Part shown: piece by piece, positions 21,786 to 37,700 of the stretch | Layout: each line of letters begins with the position of its first letter | Numbering within the stretch: the first letter of the stretch is position 1 | NCBI GenBank assembly: GCA_940671915.1 | Contig: CALNVZ010003426.1 | Location: 7,434,999 to 7,498,998, forward strand | Source of the DNA: Paracentrotus lividus | Lineage: Eukaryota; Echinodermata; Echinoidea; Camarodonta; Echinidae | Direction: 5' to 3' | DNA length: 64,000 nt | Notes under the pieces: model-generated | Databases searched by the model: none | What the model was told of the DNA's origin: nothing | The model's input: only the letters and a program-made list of their open reading frames with translations | Translations under genes and position numbers: made by a program

Positions 21786-24358
21786 CTGTAGAGAGATTAA
21801 AAAAAAGTGAGACAGAGTGTTATTGATATTTAAGAAAAGAGATATACTTTTATAAAACAATATACCTCTATACACAATATTCATGATATTCATGAATTAG
21901 ATATTGGATTTCTCATAAATCAAAGTTCACAAAGTGCTTTGTAGAGTGAACATACACCCTAAAATAGTTGTATAAAATTATGTTACGATTTTACAGACTG
22001 TCGGGTTATTCTTTCCCAAATGGGAAGTTGTCACAACCCATTTGGTCGTGTATGTGGAAGAAGCGAACCACTCAACTTTTGTTTAAAATGTTACACAAAT
22101 ATTTAGAGTGTAGGACATGGACGATCGTAACACTGCTGGAAAGAACACAGTGTCGAACGGTGAGGAAAACAAGGTAAACTTGGCAGTCTAACATTGCAAA
22201 TCACATTTTTACATTGCAGAAATATAAATGGCAGTGGAATATTGAACAAAACTGTGTAAATACATTAAGGAAATTCCATGTTCCAAAACTTCTTGTAAAA
22301 ACGACATTGTAAATAGTTCTGGAAATTTGATGAAGCTCTATTAGAAATTAGTAACTATCTTTTGCTTTTGAACCCCCATGTTATGTTGCAATAGAAAACA
22401 ACACTTTGTAAATATTAGGATATACACAAGCAAAGGAAACATACGACGAAAAGGGAAAAATGGAAGATATAAATTACATGTACATTATAAGCATGATAAG
22501 AACGAATGGAAAATGGTCTTGGGACAAGACATTTGCTCCGCTGGCAATACTTTTATATGTCATCCAATATAAAGGTTTAGCGTTGCAAGAGGGCTTTATC
22601 TAAATCTTAGGGTAGAATATAGAGTTTAGTGTAAATTCTCCTAAAGAGACACATGGTCTGCAGAAAGAAATGCACGTAAAGAACTAACTGTTCAGGCTTA
22701 ACATTTATTTATTTATTTATTTATTTTTATTTATTATTATTTTTTTATACATATTATGACAATTGGGGGCAATTAAAGGGCATTTCTTGACGGTTAACCA
22801 TTTTTACACTATTCCTGAATAAAATGAAACAATTTGAAAGTTCACAATAATCACGTTTACATTTCCTACTACAGTCGATTCCATTTAATATTATGATCTC
22901 GAAATAAATTTCGTAAACTGGTGTGCTTTTATTCTGATGAGATATTTAATAAACTCTCGTTTAGTTTGTCCGACTGGTAATTGATAAGTAAATTACAAAC
23001 CCTTGATGTTGATTAATACTACTCCATCACTATAGAACAAGATTACGGGTGGAAAAAATAAAATTAAAAAACGGTTTTTCTAAATGAATGTCTAGCTCAA
23101 AAGTAGGGAAATATCTTGGAGCTATTTTATATTGTTTTCAACTTCTACTTTAAACATTTTTCTTCTCCATCGTTTGGAAGCAGAATCGGTGCACGTGTTT
23201 GTGGATGGTCTGATTGCATGTCCTCTAGCACAATTAACGTACAAGTGTTAACCACGAATTTCCCCTCCCGATTTTAACACTTTAAGGCATAGATAACAAG
23301 GGAAAAGGAGATGGGCTCGACGCGATCGTTCCTGTTTTTGCACGCTCGCATCGCCTTATCTCAAATATGCCCACGAGGGCTGCAGGTTGTTTTCATGCGG
23401 GACGTCGCTATGCCTTCTCCCCTAAACTCCAGGGGCCGTTGACGTTGACAGATCACTGTGGTAGCTAACGATCAGCGGCGTGAGTTTTGAACGGAATTAG
23501 TTTCCACGACACTTGTAACAAATTTGATTGAGTACCTGATGGTCGTTTCAATTCACTGAAAATATGCCGAATAGCGAAAAGCTTGTTGAAATCCTATTAA
23601 AAAAAAGTAAAAGTGAGGAAAATGTTTAACAAAATTTAATCTCCAGTGTAGGCCTACTCTGAAAGATAGAGATGACTTGTTACCAAGATAGTGCACAATG
23701 TTAAAATTTGCATACATGAAGCAATCAAACAAGTACTTATTTTAATCATCTGGGGTTTCTAGTAGAGTTTGGAATTATTGATATAACTTTCCCTTGTTCG
23801 GGCTATGTTTAGTGTAATAAAAGCGATGAAAGAAAAACTGTCACCTTGATATTCGAGAGATGCTACAGACATGCTGTGAAACCTTTTCCCATTTTGATAT
23901 ATTTCTAAAAATAAGTTCGATAACTTTAGTGGATTCTAGTCGGGTAATTGTTGGCTAATATTTCACAATTCTAATCTTTTATTACCCAAGTCTGGGAAAT
24001 TATTGCTTCAAGTGCCCACAGTTGGTTACAAAGTTGGACACTAATTTGATATCAATAGTTGTGTGGACAGTATGTTAACTGGTGTTGGCATTTTTTTGGC
24101 GTTTTTGTTTCGATGCAAAACTTTCTTAAGACTGTGCTTCAGATGTTAGTAAAAAACATATCTTTCCAAATTTGCTGATTCTCATATTAATTTATTTTAT
24201 TATCTGATGATAAATTTCATTAAAAAAAATTTATGTTGTGAAATAAGATAACAAACTTTTTATTCATTTTTTTTAATTGATACACACAAATAAAAGAAAT
24301 TGCTGCGCCCTCCATTGTGCCACAATCAGATTTAATCAATTTTCAGGAAGCAAAAAAG

Positions 24359-24395
<37 letters not shown>

Positions 24396-27300
24396 CCCAC
24401 CCTTAGTACACTTTGTGTAGTTTTTATAGCATAACATAACGCCCTGGTAGATATTATTCACTATCCCATCTCTTGGAGAAGAAAATATTTCCGCCTTTAC
24501 AGGAAAATTAAATGTATGCCAATATGCATAAGTTCATTTGCGTAAGAGATTAGGGGGAAAGGGCAAATAACATGTCATCATAACGACACGCGTGACGCGC
24601 GCACAGCCACGCGCGAACATTCTCATTTCCATTTAGTGTCTTCGCTGTTCTTGTCTTTCTTCTTTTCAATGTGGTAATACGTCCCCAGCGAACAATTGTT
24701 TCGCTATTCACACTCGGATGAAGGAGAGAATAGTGACGCATTATCAAGAGGGGTTTTATTTCAGAGGTTTTTAGTTTGACCATGGGATATGATAACATAA
24801 GACACAAAGGAGGCGGGGTTTGATGATTAATATCCTTGGACAATCAGTTTTATGAAGTGGAGATGATTGCATGAGCAAGGCTTCACCAACCTTTTCATCT
24901 GTAAAATATCTTGTCCGATCAGTTCGTTCACCTATTCAATTTTCAATTCAATTCAATTAAAGGTTTATTCAAAAATATCGTTGCAGCCAACAGCTGAATT
25001 GCGACATTTGTACAATTTAAAAACATTCGAAAATTACAGCACAATGAAAATGTATACATAAGTTATGAAAATACAAGTAAAAAAACAAATTTTTGGATAT
25101 TACATACTGATTCAATATAATAGAGTAGTTAATTTCATTGAATAATTATCATCTGGGATTAGATTCAAACATACTTAATTATCTTGAAATAGGAAATCAA
25201 TCAAATGAACAGATAACAAAGAAAATGTGTCATGTTTTCTAAATAATTTGGTAACCTAGTCCTCATTCTATAAAGTCACTTCTAGTATTCACGTGACAAC
25301 TTGTTTTCCGGGATCTTAATGAGAAAACTAAGAAATAGTGCTGTTCTGGACCACTAGCCTGGGCCCTATTGCATGAAAAAGGTAATATAGTAGCTTAGCC
25401 ATCAATGGTAACTACCATAATGTTGCTCAACAGCCAATCAAAATGCAGTATTTCATGAAGTTACAGTTGATAGAAAAGTTAATATAATAGTAACTCTTTA
25501 TGACCATGATGACACGGGGCCTTGGACTTTTCCAGTGACACAGTTATACAAGGGTTGTAATTGAGTGGTGAATGAGTGAATTTACTGGAAATACAGAGAT
25601 TGTGTTGTTGTTGTTTTGGGGTTTTTTTTAATCAGGGATTGGAGAACATGATGTGCACGATTGAAGATTGAATCAAATGACCAGGGTGATTATGGTTATA
25701 ATGGTTATATAGCGATTTACAAACAAATAAGTTGATAATTTGAAGTTGATGATAAGTTGAAATGGCGCCTCCGAGATGGCGCCATTTGGTATATGAGATA
25801 TAAAACATGTCTGAATTATTGTGCGGGGAATATTAAATGCATGTGCATTGTTTTGTTTGTTTGTTTGTTTTGTATTTGTTTTTGTTTTCTGTCGTTTGTA
25901 TCAATTAATGTTTCAAACAATCGTGACAGTTGGTTTATCACTTTTGTACTTTCATTTGTGTCTCTGATATACAGAAAGGAATGTTTTTACATGTACGAGG
26001 TATATTTTAAAGAGTAAGTTAAAAGTGGTTTAGTTTTTTGTATTTTAATCTTTGCCACGGGGGAAAAGAAAATATTGTTCAAAAATGTCAAGGTACTAGA
26101 AAATTCGTTTGAAAGATGATTTTTAATAGGGATAACATACAATGTAACATAGAGTGTTATATTGATTATTACATGTACTAGGCCTACATTGTGCTTTGAA
26201 CTAAATGTGTTGATTCATAATGGTCTCCTTTTTGTGTCAGAGAATATGATTATCTAGATTTTAGCACCCCTCCTACTTCACATTATTTTTTATTTAATTA
26301 ATTATATATCTATTTATTTCTACAAATCTACCGAATACGGAATCACTTTTTTATCACCTCAATGGTTGTCACAAACTCATTTCAGTGGTCATATATCTTG
26401 TTAACGCGAACTATTTATCAGATGAATTGTAATTCTACACCAATATCATTTAATTACACTTGTCAAATTTCTCGTAATGGGGGAGAAAGTATGACATCTG
26501 AATCAAATCTCGTTGTGCAAAGAGGATCAGATCGAGATTTAGCCAGGGGCAAATGTTCCCCTCTTTTGTCTGCTTGAAATGCCGTGTATCACCAACGCCA
26601 AGCTCAATCTCGTGCTCCCGCAATTTAAACTAGCGGCGTTTGGTTTGATGACTACCGGGCCAGAAGAGGGGTGCGCGTAGACAAGCGGCTGGTGCACAAA
26701 AAGACCTACTCAGGCGCACAGGCGTTCGTCTTCCCCCCTCTCGGGCGCAGCAAACATTTTTGTTATTTTTACGCATTGTATGCACCGTGTAGCCCGGACA
26801 AGCTTGAGTGATAATCCGCACATATCAGCAGGTCTGTATATCAGTCAAGTTTAGCATGGTTATGACAGGAATGCCCCCGGGGCAAAACCGATGAATATTA
26901 AACAGGAAAGGTCGTGCTCTTTTGGTGAAGTTAATTCGGCCAACTCATGCCTTGAGTCTTTCATGTGTGTAGTTCTTCGCTGCTGCAGTCCCACGCGTTA
27001 ATTATTATGGTGGCCTGACATAACATGAACAGGAAGACGAAGGTTTACGTCTAAATGGGACACTTAATTTGATGGGCTCGAAATCATGGCGCGGCGAAAA
27101 CCTTTTTAAAATGGTACAAAATATTCTAAAGATTATAATGATTGACATATCACTGTGTTTTTATGAAACGTTTAACAAATTTTGCCAAGGCATTATTTGT
27201 GCTAAGATTTTGTACGCACGAGTACCTTCGTATTATTGTTATTCTCCATGAATACTTTGCCCATTTCCAGAAACCAAAATGAGATAAATAAGTATCGGAT

Positions 27301-30300
27301 ATTATTTTTGGAGATAATTCATAAAAAAGTGGAATCCATTCTTGAAATCTTATTTTGATTTAGCTGATAATTATATCATATTCCTCCGAAATCGAGCCAA
27401 AAGTGTAACAACTTTTTTAAACAATCATTTATAACAACGCAACACTGATTTTAGGCAAATCGGGAAAGGGCAAGGTTGCGGTTTTCTAAATCAATGCAAG
27501 GACTTGTAATTGGCCTCATAAACCCACTAATTACTGACAATTTGCAGAGAAAAAGCATATACACTACTATGAATAATTCATCTCAACTTCACGGCGCGCG
27601 CGAGCACGCGAAGCAACGAACACGTGTTGGCTCCCTTTGAAAGATGCAGCGTCCGCAATTGTTCTTAGTCAGGCGCCGCTAATTGCATTTCGTGCTATAA
27701 CCTCTTTGATTTATGTTGGTTTTTTTTTTAAGGAGGGGTCGGTGACAGGAAATACTCAGTTGTCTTTACCAACCGTCATTATGACCAATGAAAGCGGAAT
27801 CAGTCAGTTAAAACGCTCAATAGTATTTGTGGAATATTCTGTTAGTTTTTGAACCGTAACTGCATGATGATTTCTTTTGATATTATTATCAATATCCCTG
27901 TGTAGCACGAGCTGCGCTAACCACCCGGCATGTGGTACAGGCGTTTTGTTTTAAATCTGTGCTCTGATGTTTATAAAGAGTCAATTAGAAAAGAGTGGAA
28001 TTATCTGTTTATTTCTTCCTGTTAGTTTGATTAAGTGGCGTCGCGTTCTACATCAATACTGCAGCAGGAAGCATTATTATTCATACCGGAACAATTGGTA
28101 GTATGCTAGCTTCAGTATTGCAATAAGAAATGTATGGATTTATGGTAGATGAAACACATATGGTATAGATTTTATAAATGATGAATTCAAATTAATACAC
28201 TCTGTTGTAATTTCTACTGTAGAAAAGAAAGCCAAAAAGGGTAAGTATCAACTTTCGTATAAAACAAATAAGTGATCCATTAAACAATAGAATTAAGAGA
28301 AAAATTAAACGATATTTTTGTATGGTTCACAAAATATTCTATGCGTGTATATTTACTCAACTTGTGATTAAAATGTGTTATGAAAACCATGATTGTTACA
28401 ATTGCCTTGTTGCCATTTCATTTAGTAATGTACCCCTTTTTAAGCAAGAAAAATAAAACTTAAGTAACAAATAATTTCTTATATAATAAATATTTTTGTA
28501 AACATCAAAGTTGGTAACAACATAATCTATAGCGACCGTAGAAATATTATCTCACACGTATCACCTGTGCAATCGTCACTGGGAGATTTGGACATCATCT
28601 CGATTTTTTTTAATTGTCTTTCCATGTGACGTCTTCCTCCTTGTACTATGGAAGGAGTCCATAGAAATAATACTCAAGTTTTCTTGTCATCCTATGATTT
28701 GTACCCTACGAATCATACGAAATTGACAGTTCACCGTTAAACAGTTGTCCATGCTGATTCATTTATGTTTAAGATTGATTAGTGTAAATCATTAACTGCG
28801 GCAACCAGCATCTTGTTTCTTTATTATAGTGGAATTGTGTTGAACTTTTTATAGGTAGGCATTCTAAAGAAACAGGACATAGTAAAACAAAACATACTTC
28901 ATAGCAGGACGAAGGCATAAGAACAACATTAAAGATAGTCTAACCCGATACGATTAAAAATATGTTGGCAAATTACCCCACACTGAAAAAAAATAATAAA
29001 TACAGCAAAGTGATGTCAGCAGAGTCGCCATACAAAAATGTAATTTAAAAAACAGTTTTGTTGTAAATTTCTCCTCTAAGAATTAATGAAAGAGAAGGAA
29101 AAAAATCATTAGAGTTCAATAGCCATGATAGGTTAAAACGGAACAAATGTGTTACTCCTGATGTATATATATTTTGTATTTCTCACGTAATTATATGCAG
29201 GCCAAATTTACAACAAAACTGTTTTTTAAAATTACATCTTTTTATGGCGACTCTGCTGACAGCAGATTTGCTGTAAAAATACAAATATTTTTTTACAGTG
29301 GACTCCTAAGCGCCACATCGGTCTGTAGTGAAACTGGAAGTCGAAGCAGGTGATTGGGAAACGAAAAATCATTTCCGCAGCACCGAGTCGTCCTGCAAAC
29401 CCTTCGGCTCAAAATCGATATCAACACTTTGAAAAAGAAAAAGAAAAGAAAAGAATCTCTCGCTCTCTCTCCCCCTCCCCCCCCTCTCTTTCTCCTCTCT
29501 CTTCTCTCTCTCTCTCTCTCCCTCTCTCTCGCGCGCCGTCTGGTCTTTCATTTGTCCCTTATTTTGTTAAATTGATTAACAAATTTATTAACATAATCTG
29601 CAATCTCATGGCCTTCCAACATGCCACAGTAATAGAATCCATCATTTTCACTACGTTCAGACGTATATTATACCTTCTCGATCATGTTTTTATATTTTAT
29701 TTTTTTGACTCCTCATCCCTATTAAGGAATATATAGAAATTACCCCTTTGCCTGCCACATTTATAATTTGAGTCACAAGAAAGTAGATTTTTCCCTTTTC
29801 ATTTCGAAAGTATTGAGCGGCGTTAATTCAAAAACTATACGGCTGGCTATAGGCAGAATATACGAGCAACTAATTGTTTTTCAAATCATCAAGCACAAAA
29901 ATTGAATTGTTACGACCGTTTAGATTGTGACAAATGTCAGGTATATGACAGGTAAAATTAGCTTGATATAACTAAGGTTAAAGTGACCAATTTATTTTGT
30001 GTAATATTTATTATATCTTACTTATTCACAATCTTATTTATATACTGTAGATTTGTTTGGACAGTCTATTTGTGAAATTCAAACCCCTATTATGAGAGAA
30101 TTGAGCACTATTGGAATGACCACCCCAAAAAATCCATTTGAAATGCAATCGTCATTTTGGTAGCTTTAGCCTATTCGAACACAAGGTTCCCAATTCATGG
30201 ACTGAGTACCTTGAGTACCACGTGGACCCCCGCCAATGCTTGAAGCATTGATGTCTTCCTCATTTGCAGCCTTTTGACATAACATCCTGATAAGCAAGAA

Positions 30301-30559
30301 CTAAGATTTGCGTGGCGTTATATTTAAATATAAGCATTATACTCGTAATGCAATCCTTTACCAACGCGCACACCATCCCCCGACACACATATACACACAC
30401 ACTCATACACACACACACTCATACACACACACACACACACACACCCTCACACACCACAAACATATCCTCACTCACACATCTTTACCCTCACACACATACA
30501 CATCCTCACCCATACACTCTAAGATTCAAACACACTCTGACAGACACACACGCTCAGTT

Positions 30560-30600
<41 letters not shown>

Positions 30601-33600
30601 AACCCATGCCCACATACCCACTCAGATATTCACCTACGCACATACACCCACACATACCCACACTCAAACACGCACGCATCCTCATACATGCACACGCACC
30701 CATACCCTACTGTTTATACACACCCTCACACAATCTCGCACACACACATACACACACTTAAAACTGCAAGAATCTTCAAAATGGAAAATTTAGTATACCC
30801 AGAAGAAAGAAACAAAGAAAGTCTCTAGATCAGATTGAAGAAATGGTCTGATATCTATGGTAATGTAATGACGTATTTTACAATACGTTATTTTGGCTTC
30901 AGAATATAAATCATTATGTATTTCATGATCATAAAATAAAGACATAAAGACTTGAACGTGATATTTTACTTAACACTTTTAGACACTTTTAGATATTAAC
31001 CCAATTTTGCAGTTATAAGATGTTTTGGTATTTTTGTAATTACTATTACTGACTGTAGTGTGCACAATTATATAGACCTCTAGTTTAATGTATCGCCGAT
31101 AACAAATGAGATCGTATTCAGAAATTTCCTAATATTGTTATTTTAGAAATTATATTAGGCAGGGCTAAAAGGAGAAACCATTATAGAAAAGATTTGGTGG
31201 AAGGGGGATCATTTTTGCAGTGGGATTCTTTCTTTATTATTTCTTTTTCTTTCTTTCTTTTCTTTTCTTTTTGGCCTTTCCTAATTTATCATTGATTATA
31301 TATTTAGAAAAAAGAACATCTTAGTGTTTCACAATACAATATTATGTTCGGTCGTAGATGAAAACATGCTCTAATATAAGTTATTCACTTAAAAGAAACA
31401 ACAATAAAGCAACTTTCGATTTTATGTGTAAAGCTACGAACGCGATAAAGGACTGAATAAATATTAATAAAAGCATCGCTAGTTTAAATTCCAAGTCACT
31501 TTTGCGATTGATGAATGTGGTTGATTTGTAGGAATGAGATGAAAATTTCGAAGAATTAATCTTGCTTTTTGAGGAAGTAATTAAAAAAGGTTAATAAACC
31601 ACTTTTTTGCTCGAGAAGTGTCGAAAAACCCGAGTAGCGAAAAGGCTAAATGGTAATCGGTGCGTGCTAAGATCATTTCAAGTTTGCCGCCAATCCCAAT
31701 CGTTCAGTAACTTTTTATTACATTTCTTTGTATAATTTGGCCTAAATAATGTCGGGTTAGTTTCTTCTGAGTGTGAAGTTAAGGGACGTTGGAGAATGTC
31801 TGAATAATCAAATAAAATGCACTCGTTTCCTCCGCGGGCCGCTGTGAAAATGCACAGAGACTACTGTGGCATCCGCATGTATTCTTTTTACCCCGCCCAC
31901 CCGCTGTTATCAGCCAGCACAGCAAGCGGGGCTGCGCTCGCCGAGCTTTATCGAGGTACTGTCAGTGTCAAGGACCGCTTGGCCTGGAAGTTCGCACGAC
32001 AAATTTGGGGGGAATGAAAAATGATTTATTTTACTTTATCTTTCTATTTGTTATAAAAGATGCCGGTTCTCTATTGAATTTTTATTTAACCGTCTGAAGC
32101 AAGCGTAATATTTTTTCAGGCTTTTCAACTGAAGGTGAGATAATGTGTATTATAGTCACACTACAAATAATCTTTAGAGCGGTATCAAAGGGAAAGTTGC
32201 CGAAAAATTAATAAAACAAGATTTGAAAGCTTTATTGAAAGACACAATCCATACTATTTGTAGAGATGTTTGAGAGATGGAAGGTGTTTTGACAGTCCCA
32301 CTTTTCCATTGTCAGTTAAGAATTTGAATTAAGAACCCGGAAAATTAATTAAAGGAATCTAAAGAAAAAGAAAAGATAGACCAATATGACCAAGTACAAT
32401 ATTGACCTTCTAACTAAGTACTGGTAACCCGAATCGCATTTGGCATGTTTGTGCACCTTCCTAAGATGAGATTTGTTTTGTTTTGTTTTGTTTTTTTTGT
32501 TTTTTTTTATCCATTGAATATCTTTCACAAAAGGTAATACTTGTCCTTATGATGTGTATTATAACGGGGGAAAAGGAAAGAGATGAAGAAAAGCAAGGAT
32601 CTTTACTATTAATTTGTAAATTCAAATTTACATGGAATGACTGAAATAAATAGTATATACATAGATATTATAAAAAGGCATTGCACAGCGTTCGTCGAAA
32701 TCAAAGTAATACAAAAAGAAATTATTGATTTGTAATAATGAGGATAGAACAACAACTAAAAAGCCTGGAATGTGTGCATTTTGAAGAAATAATATTATAC
32801 ATTATTGGTATTTATCGAATAAAAACAATGGCATGGCGTCGGAAAGTGCGGAACTATATAGGACACGACACCCCCATTCCCTCCTCTTCTAATAGAATAA
32901 AAAAACAAACAAACATCGGAATGAAATGTGAAAGCCATGGAAAACTTTGTGAAAATGGGGGCCTCAGTTTACACTCTGAGAAAAAAATTTCCATTGGGTG
33001 CCTTTAAGGGTGCTCGATTTCGCCACAATAGCGGTACCCTTTTTGGTGTCCATGAGCATATTTCAGTACAAGAAAGAGTGGTCATCAGCACCCCAACGAT
33101 TCTTGGGTGCTGGTGAGCACCGGGGTGAACGGAAAAGGAGCTGTTTTAATCCGGTAACATTAAGGTGCTCATTGGAATTTTTTCGAGTGTAGGCCTACGT
33201 TACAGCCTCAATGAGCACGATGAGTGAGCTCATGACCTTACAATGATTCGCAGGTATAAATACAGTTTACCCTTATTGATTGAGGGTCCGACATTACATC
33301 CTTCGAGAATACTGTCACCAAAAATTGCCCAACTTCACTCATTAATATTCATATTGATGACAAAAACAAAAGCACTTATGTTATCTCACAGAGAGGCGAA
33401 CGTCTGCGAATGTTTAGCGAATTTAGCCAGGTTAGGAATTTGCCACAGGGTTTGTCAAGGTTCTTTAAAAGTTTTGATAAGATCGTTAACAGTTTTACAC
33501 TTTTAGTAAAAACAAAAAGTTCAATTGAGCACCTTTAAAAGTGTTCGATTTTTCCATTGAGGTGCCTATTAGCACCTTTCTGGAATTGAAAGGGTGCTAA

Positions 33601-34763
33601 TCAGCACCTCGATGGGTCTCAGGTGGTGGTGTGCACCCTTTCATGTCCAGAAAGGTGATGGGCAATCTAGGGTGCCGCTATCAAAATAGAGGTGCCCTTT
33701 GAAACCTTTTTCTTTTCTTTTCATTTCTTCTTATTATTCTTCTTCTTAGAGTGTACGGTTTACGATGAAATATACTTTTTCGAAGATTTTGCAAAGAGTT
33801 CAAATCTTCCTTTTTCTGTTTAAATAACAAAACTTAAATCTATAAAGGCACTTATCACAACAAATCTGTGAAAAGGTCTTGAGAAAATAAACTTTGGCTA
33901 AGTTTGCAGGGGCAGAGAATGTAATAAGGATACTCTTCTTTCTTTAAAAAAAAATACACATATGAAATTGAATATTAAGAAGATTTTGGAAAACAAAGTG
34001 AAAGTACGATATTTGAAGGGTTTGAGGACGTCGCAGTATATCATACTGTGAGCAGCACGCGCCGCCTCTTCACCCCCGGTGTGACGGCCTGACGAGCACA
34101 CGTGTGCTCGTGTAAGTAGCACAGCTCGCTGGTTAACAGCGCATGCAGGCGAAATAATCCTACTGGCTGATATTAATACGTGAATAGGAACGAAAATAAT
34201 AGAAAAGGACACGGAGTGCCAAAAAGAATAATCAGGATAAAAAAACAAAAACTTCTGATAAATATCAAGCTTCCGTTCACATTTGTAACGTAGCGAGAGC
34301 GAATGGTATGTCGGAGCATCCATTTGCCGTCAATTCATCACGTACTTTTCAATAGATCAATTATAAGTTGCAGTGCTCGACAGCGTTGCATGAGTGGAAG
34401 AGGGGTGTATCTGAATGTCGCGTTCGAGATTTCATCTGATTTCTTTCCCTATCTCTCTTCTGGAAATTTTGAAAAGCAAGGGCGTTGGTATAAATTTGTA
34501 GGAATAATAATTTGAATAGGGCATTGGTTTTGGGAGGTGGGGTGTGAATTACGGTTGGTCTGGCTCGGGCTTGGCGGTATGTGTATTGAGATGTATTTCA
34601 AAGAGATATTTATTGATATTGTCACGTGGTCTTTTGTGACGGGGGCGCGGAAAAACAAATATAAGAGATAACAATTTGACAAAGAAAAAATAAATGATAG
34701 AAGGTAGAAAAGTGTCAAAAACCACACTTCGCAATTAGAGCACGCATTGGTGGGTCAGTAGAT

Positions 34764-34796
<33 letters not shown>

Positions 34797-37700
34797 GCTT
34801 TTAATACAGTTTAGTTTGGACTGAGTGTCGATTATTACATATTTCCTAATTTTGTTCTTCTTTGTCTATTGTGCTTTAATTTGTATAGTAAAGATAAAAT
34901 GGTCGCAATAGGAAATGCCTGTGATTGAGAAAATGGATACATTCTGCGAAATGATAGACGTTTTTAATTTGCTTCTTAATTTAAGGCAATATCGGTTCTT
35001 TTGAATTTATGACGACAAGTCTATCAATGTCTTAGATTGTCAATCTTATTCCATTTCATATAGGGTAGATGTAGGGAATACCGGACAGTAGGGAATATCG
35101 GACGGTCACCACATGTTCAGCCCTAGCTGCCAACATAAGATCAAACTGAGTTGAAATAACCCGGCATCTATTGGTCAGGTGGTCTGTCTGGGAAGGTTGA
35201 ATGCTGTATTCGACAACAAAAGTGAGAAATCTCCGAGAAAACTACCACAATCGTGATAGGTAGGAAAATTTGCAGCCTGAAAAATGGCCTGATGTAAATG
35301 ACATTTAGAGAATGTGATGGTAAAATAGAATTGGGGCATGACCTCTATTTCATGCATTATGGACATGTGGGAGGGGTGGGCCAAACGTGTATGGAGTGTT
35401 TGCACTGTACAAAGCCTGTGTATTGGGGGCAGTGTGTTTGAAAAGTGCCAGTCAGTCATTTTTTGTGTAGGGAATACAGGACACCACATGGACGTTGTTT
35501 GTTTTACTTCCGGGTTGAGTTGCTAAGCATGTAGATCAAATAGTAAGTTGCATATATAATGTATTATATTTATTTATTAAATTGTTTGACAATTTCGAAA
35601 TGTCTATTCTCTTATTGTTATTGTGATATGTCAATGATCTAGCAGAAGATATAAAGTTACTTCTGAGTGTTTTGAAATTTTGTTAGTAATGCATTATAAT
35701 CTTCTCGAAAAATGAATAATGTTATAAAAAATCAATACAAAAGGTTAGTTGATGGTTTACATTTCAAATCAGTGCTTCCAGACAGATCTTTATACAAAAA
35801 AAAAGGGTAAAACATACTGTCCGGTATTTCCTACACTGTAGGGAATGCCGGACAATTTACGATGACGTCATTATTTGCAATATAACTGCCGTCACAAATA
35901 TTCGATTACCTCAGTTTTTTTTGGAAAATAAAGTTGGAATGAATGTAAGCTAAGCAATGAGAATCTTTTTCTTTTGTGATTTTATTGTTTTCATGTGCTA
36001 AGTAAGCAAATGAGCTTAAGTGGCCGGTATTCCCTACATCTACCCTATTATTTTAATCGCTTTATTTACACAGGGAAAGCTCTTCAGTGATCAAAAACAT
36101 TGTTTCCAATGAAAGCCCAGCATATAAACATGTAGACACAAAAACACATTTACTTTCTTTTAAGTTTAGTAAGATGAGAAGTCCGTCCATATATCAGAGA
36201 AAAGTTTTTAAAATTTACAACTCATTGTCATATCACATGTAATTCTTTTGAAGTATTATACCAAGTAGATCTTGTCTAGTTTTTAAAAAGGAACTATTCT
36301 TATATATAATGTCAGATTCTGACACGCGACCTCAAGGAATTGATAAGTAGATAATTTAATTTGGAATCTTTGATTCCTTTACCGTCTGCAAAGGGTACTT
36401 CATTAAAACCTTGTTGTAGAAAATTTACTTCCACCGCAAAGCAGGATAATCAGACTAGGATTAATCAACCCTCAACGAGTCATAATTTTGATTTATCGAT
36501 CTGTCAGGGAAATTGAAAGAAAATAACAGAGCGGGGATTTATTCAGACTCTCTCGGAGCGATATTCTAATGTGTATCTTTATGCTACCTTTAGCAACGAG
36601 CGCAGAGAATGCGCGCGTTTTTCACCTGCCGAAGTTTCCGCCTAAACCTCGAAGTCCCTTTCTGTTCGCGGGGGAGCAGCGGGGTAGAGCACCTGCTTTG
36701 GTACCAGAGCTTCTGCATAGTTAATGCTTTAAAATAGTCCTTATACAATGATTTTCTTCGACGATGCTAATTACAGTCTGCACATAATAAATAAGAGCTA
36801 CTTTATATCACAGACATACTTTTGTCCAAAATAAGCAGTCAGGATTTCTCGTGTACGTTAGCATAGATTTCAGAAATGGAATTTGCAGATGGAGAATACC
36901 GTAACTTAACAAAATTGTTGAAGTCTAATGGGGAAAAAATGAGAAAATAAGAAGAAGGAGAAGAAGAAGAAGAAGAAGAAGAAGAAGAAGAAGAAGAAGA
37001 AGAAGAAGAAGAAGAAGAAAAGAAAAAAAAAGAAAAGAAGGAAAATGAAAAGAAGAACAAAAGTTTAAGAAAGCCAACAAGCAATGACAAGGGCAATATC
37101 TTAAATCTATAGGAAAGAAAAGCAGAACATCCGGAAAAGGAAGGGGGTAATGTCACTGTGGAAGAACGACAAAAAGATGACAACAATCAATGCTAAGATA
37201 CGAATAAAATAACAATTGAAAAAAAAGGGATATGAACGAAACAAAAAAGAAGAGAAATCGGTTCATTCTACATGTAGTTACAAAAAATTTGGAGTATGAA
37301 GTTGAAAAATAAAGGGAGGAGGACACAGGGAGATGAATTGAAGTGAATTTAAAAACATCCAAAGGAGTATGAATAAAAAGAACTAGACATGAAGATACCA
37401 TAAAAACGATTTTATTGTCGACGGCAATTATTGGTTGTCATTTTACTCTGTTCAAGTGACTTTTCATTATCATGTATTTTTGAATGTGTGGAAATGAAAT
37501 GTTTATCTAATTAAATTGACTATTGAGGAAAAGATGTTTCAAAGTAAATTTTAATAGTTGGTGTCAGGTGTTGAAATTTTAAAATGTTTTTCCAAAAAGT
37601 TTCAAAATAACGGAAGTATCGATTTCAGTCATTAAAAAAAGGCTTTGTACAAGCTATTCACGAGCTCATTGATAGCCTATACTGGTAGACTTGATGAAAG

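Noticed and set aside
24361-24395. Poly-A tail of a processed pseudogene
   Set aside because: No retroposed gene body is recognisable beside the T-run.
29369-29736. Frames on both strands across a CT tract
   Set aside because: Overlapping open frames on both strands of a microsatellite are artefacts.
30308-30793. Thr/His-rich frame of 161 codons
   Set aside because: It is a CA microsatellite read as protein.
33898-34323. 141-codon - strand frame
   Set aside because: There is no recognisable domain, composition matches the surrounding DNA, and it lies inside the bHLH intron without splice support.
36670-36715. tRNA-like 5' half (GGGGTAGAGCACCTGC)
   Set aside because: Only an A-box-like part is visible and no B box follows.
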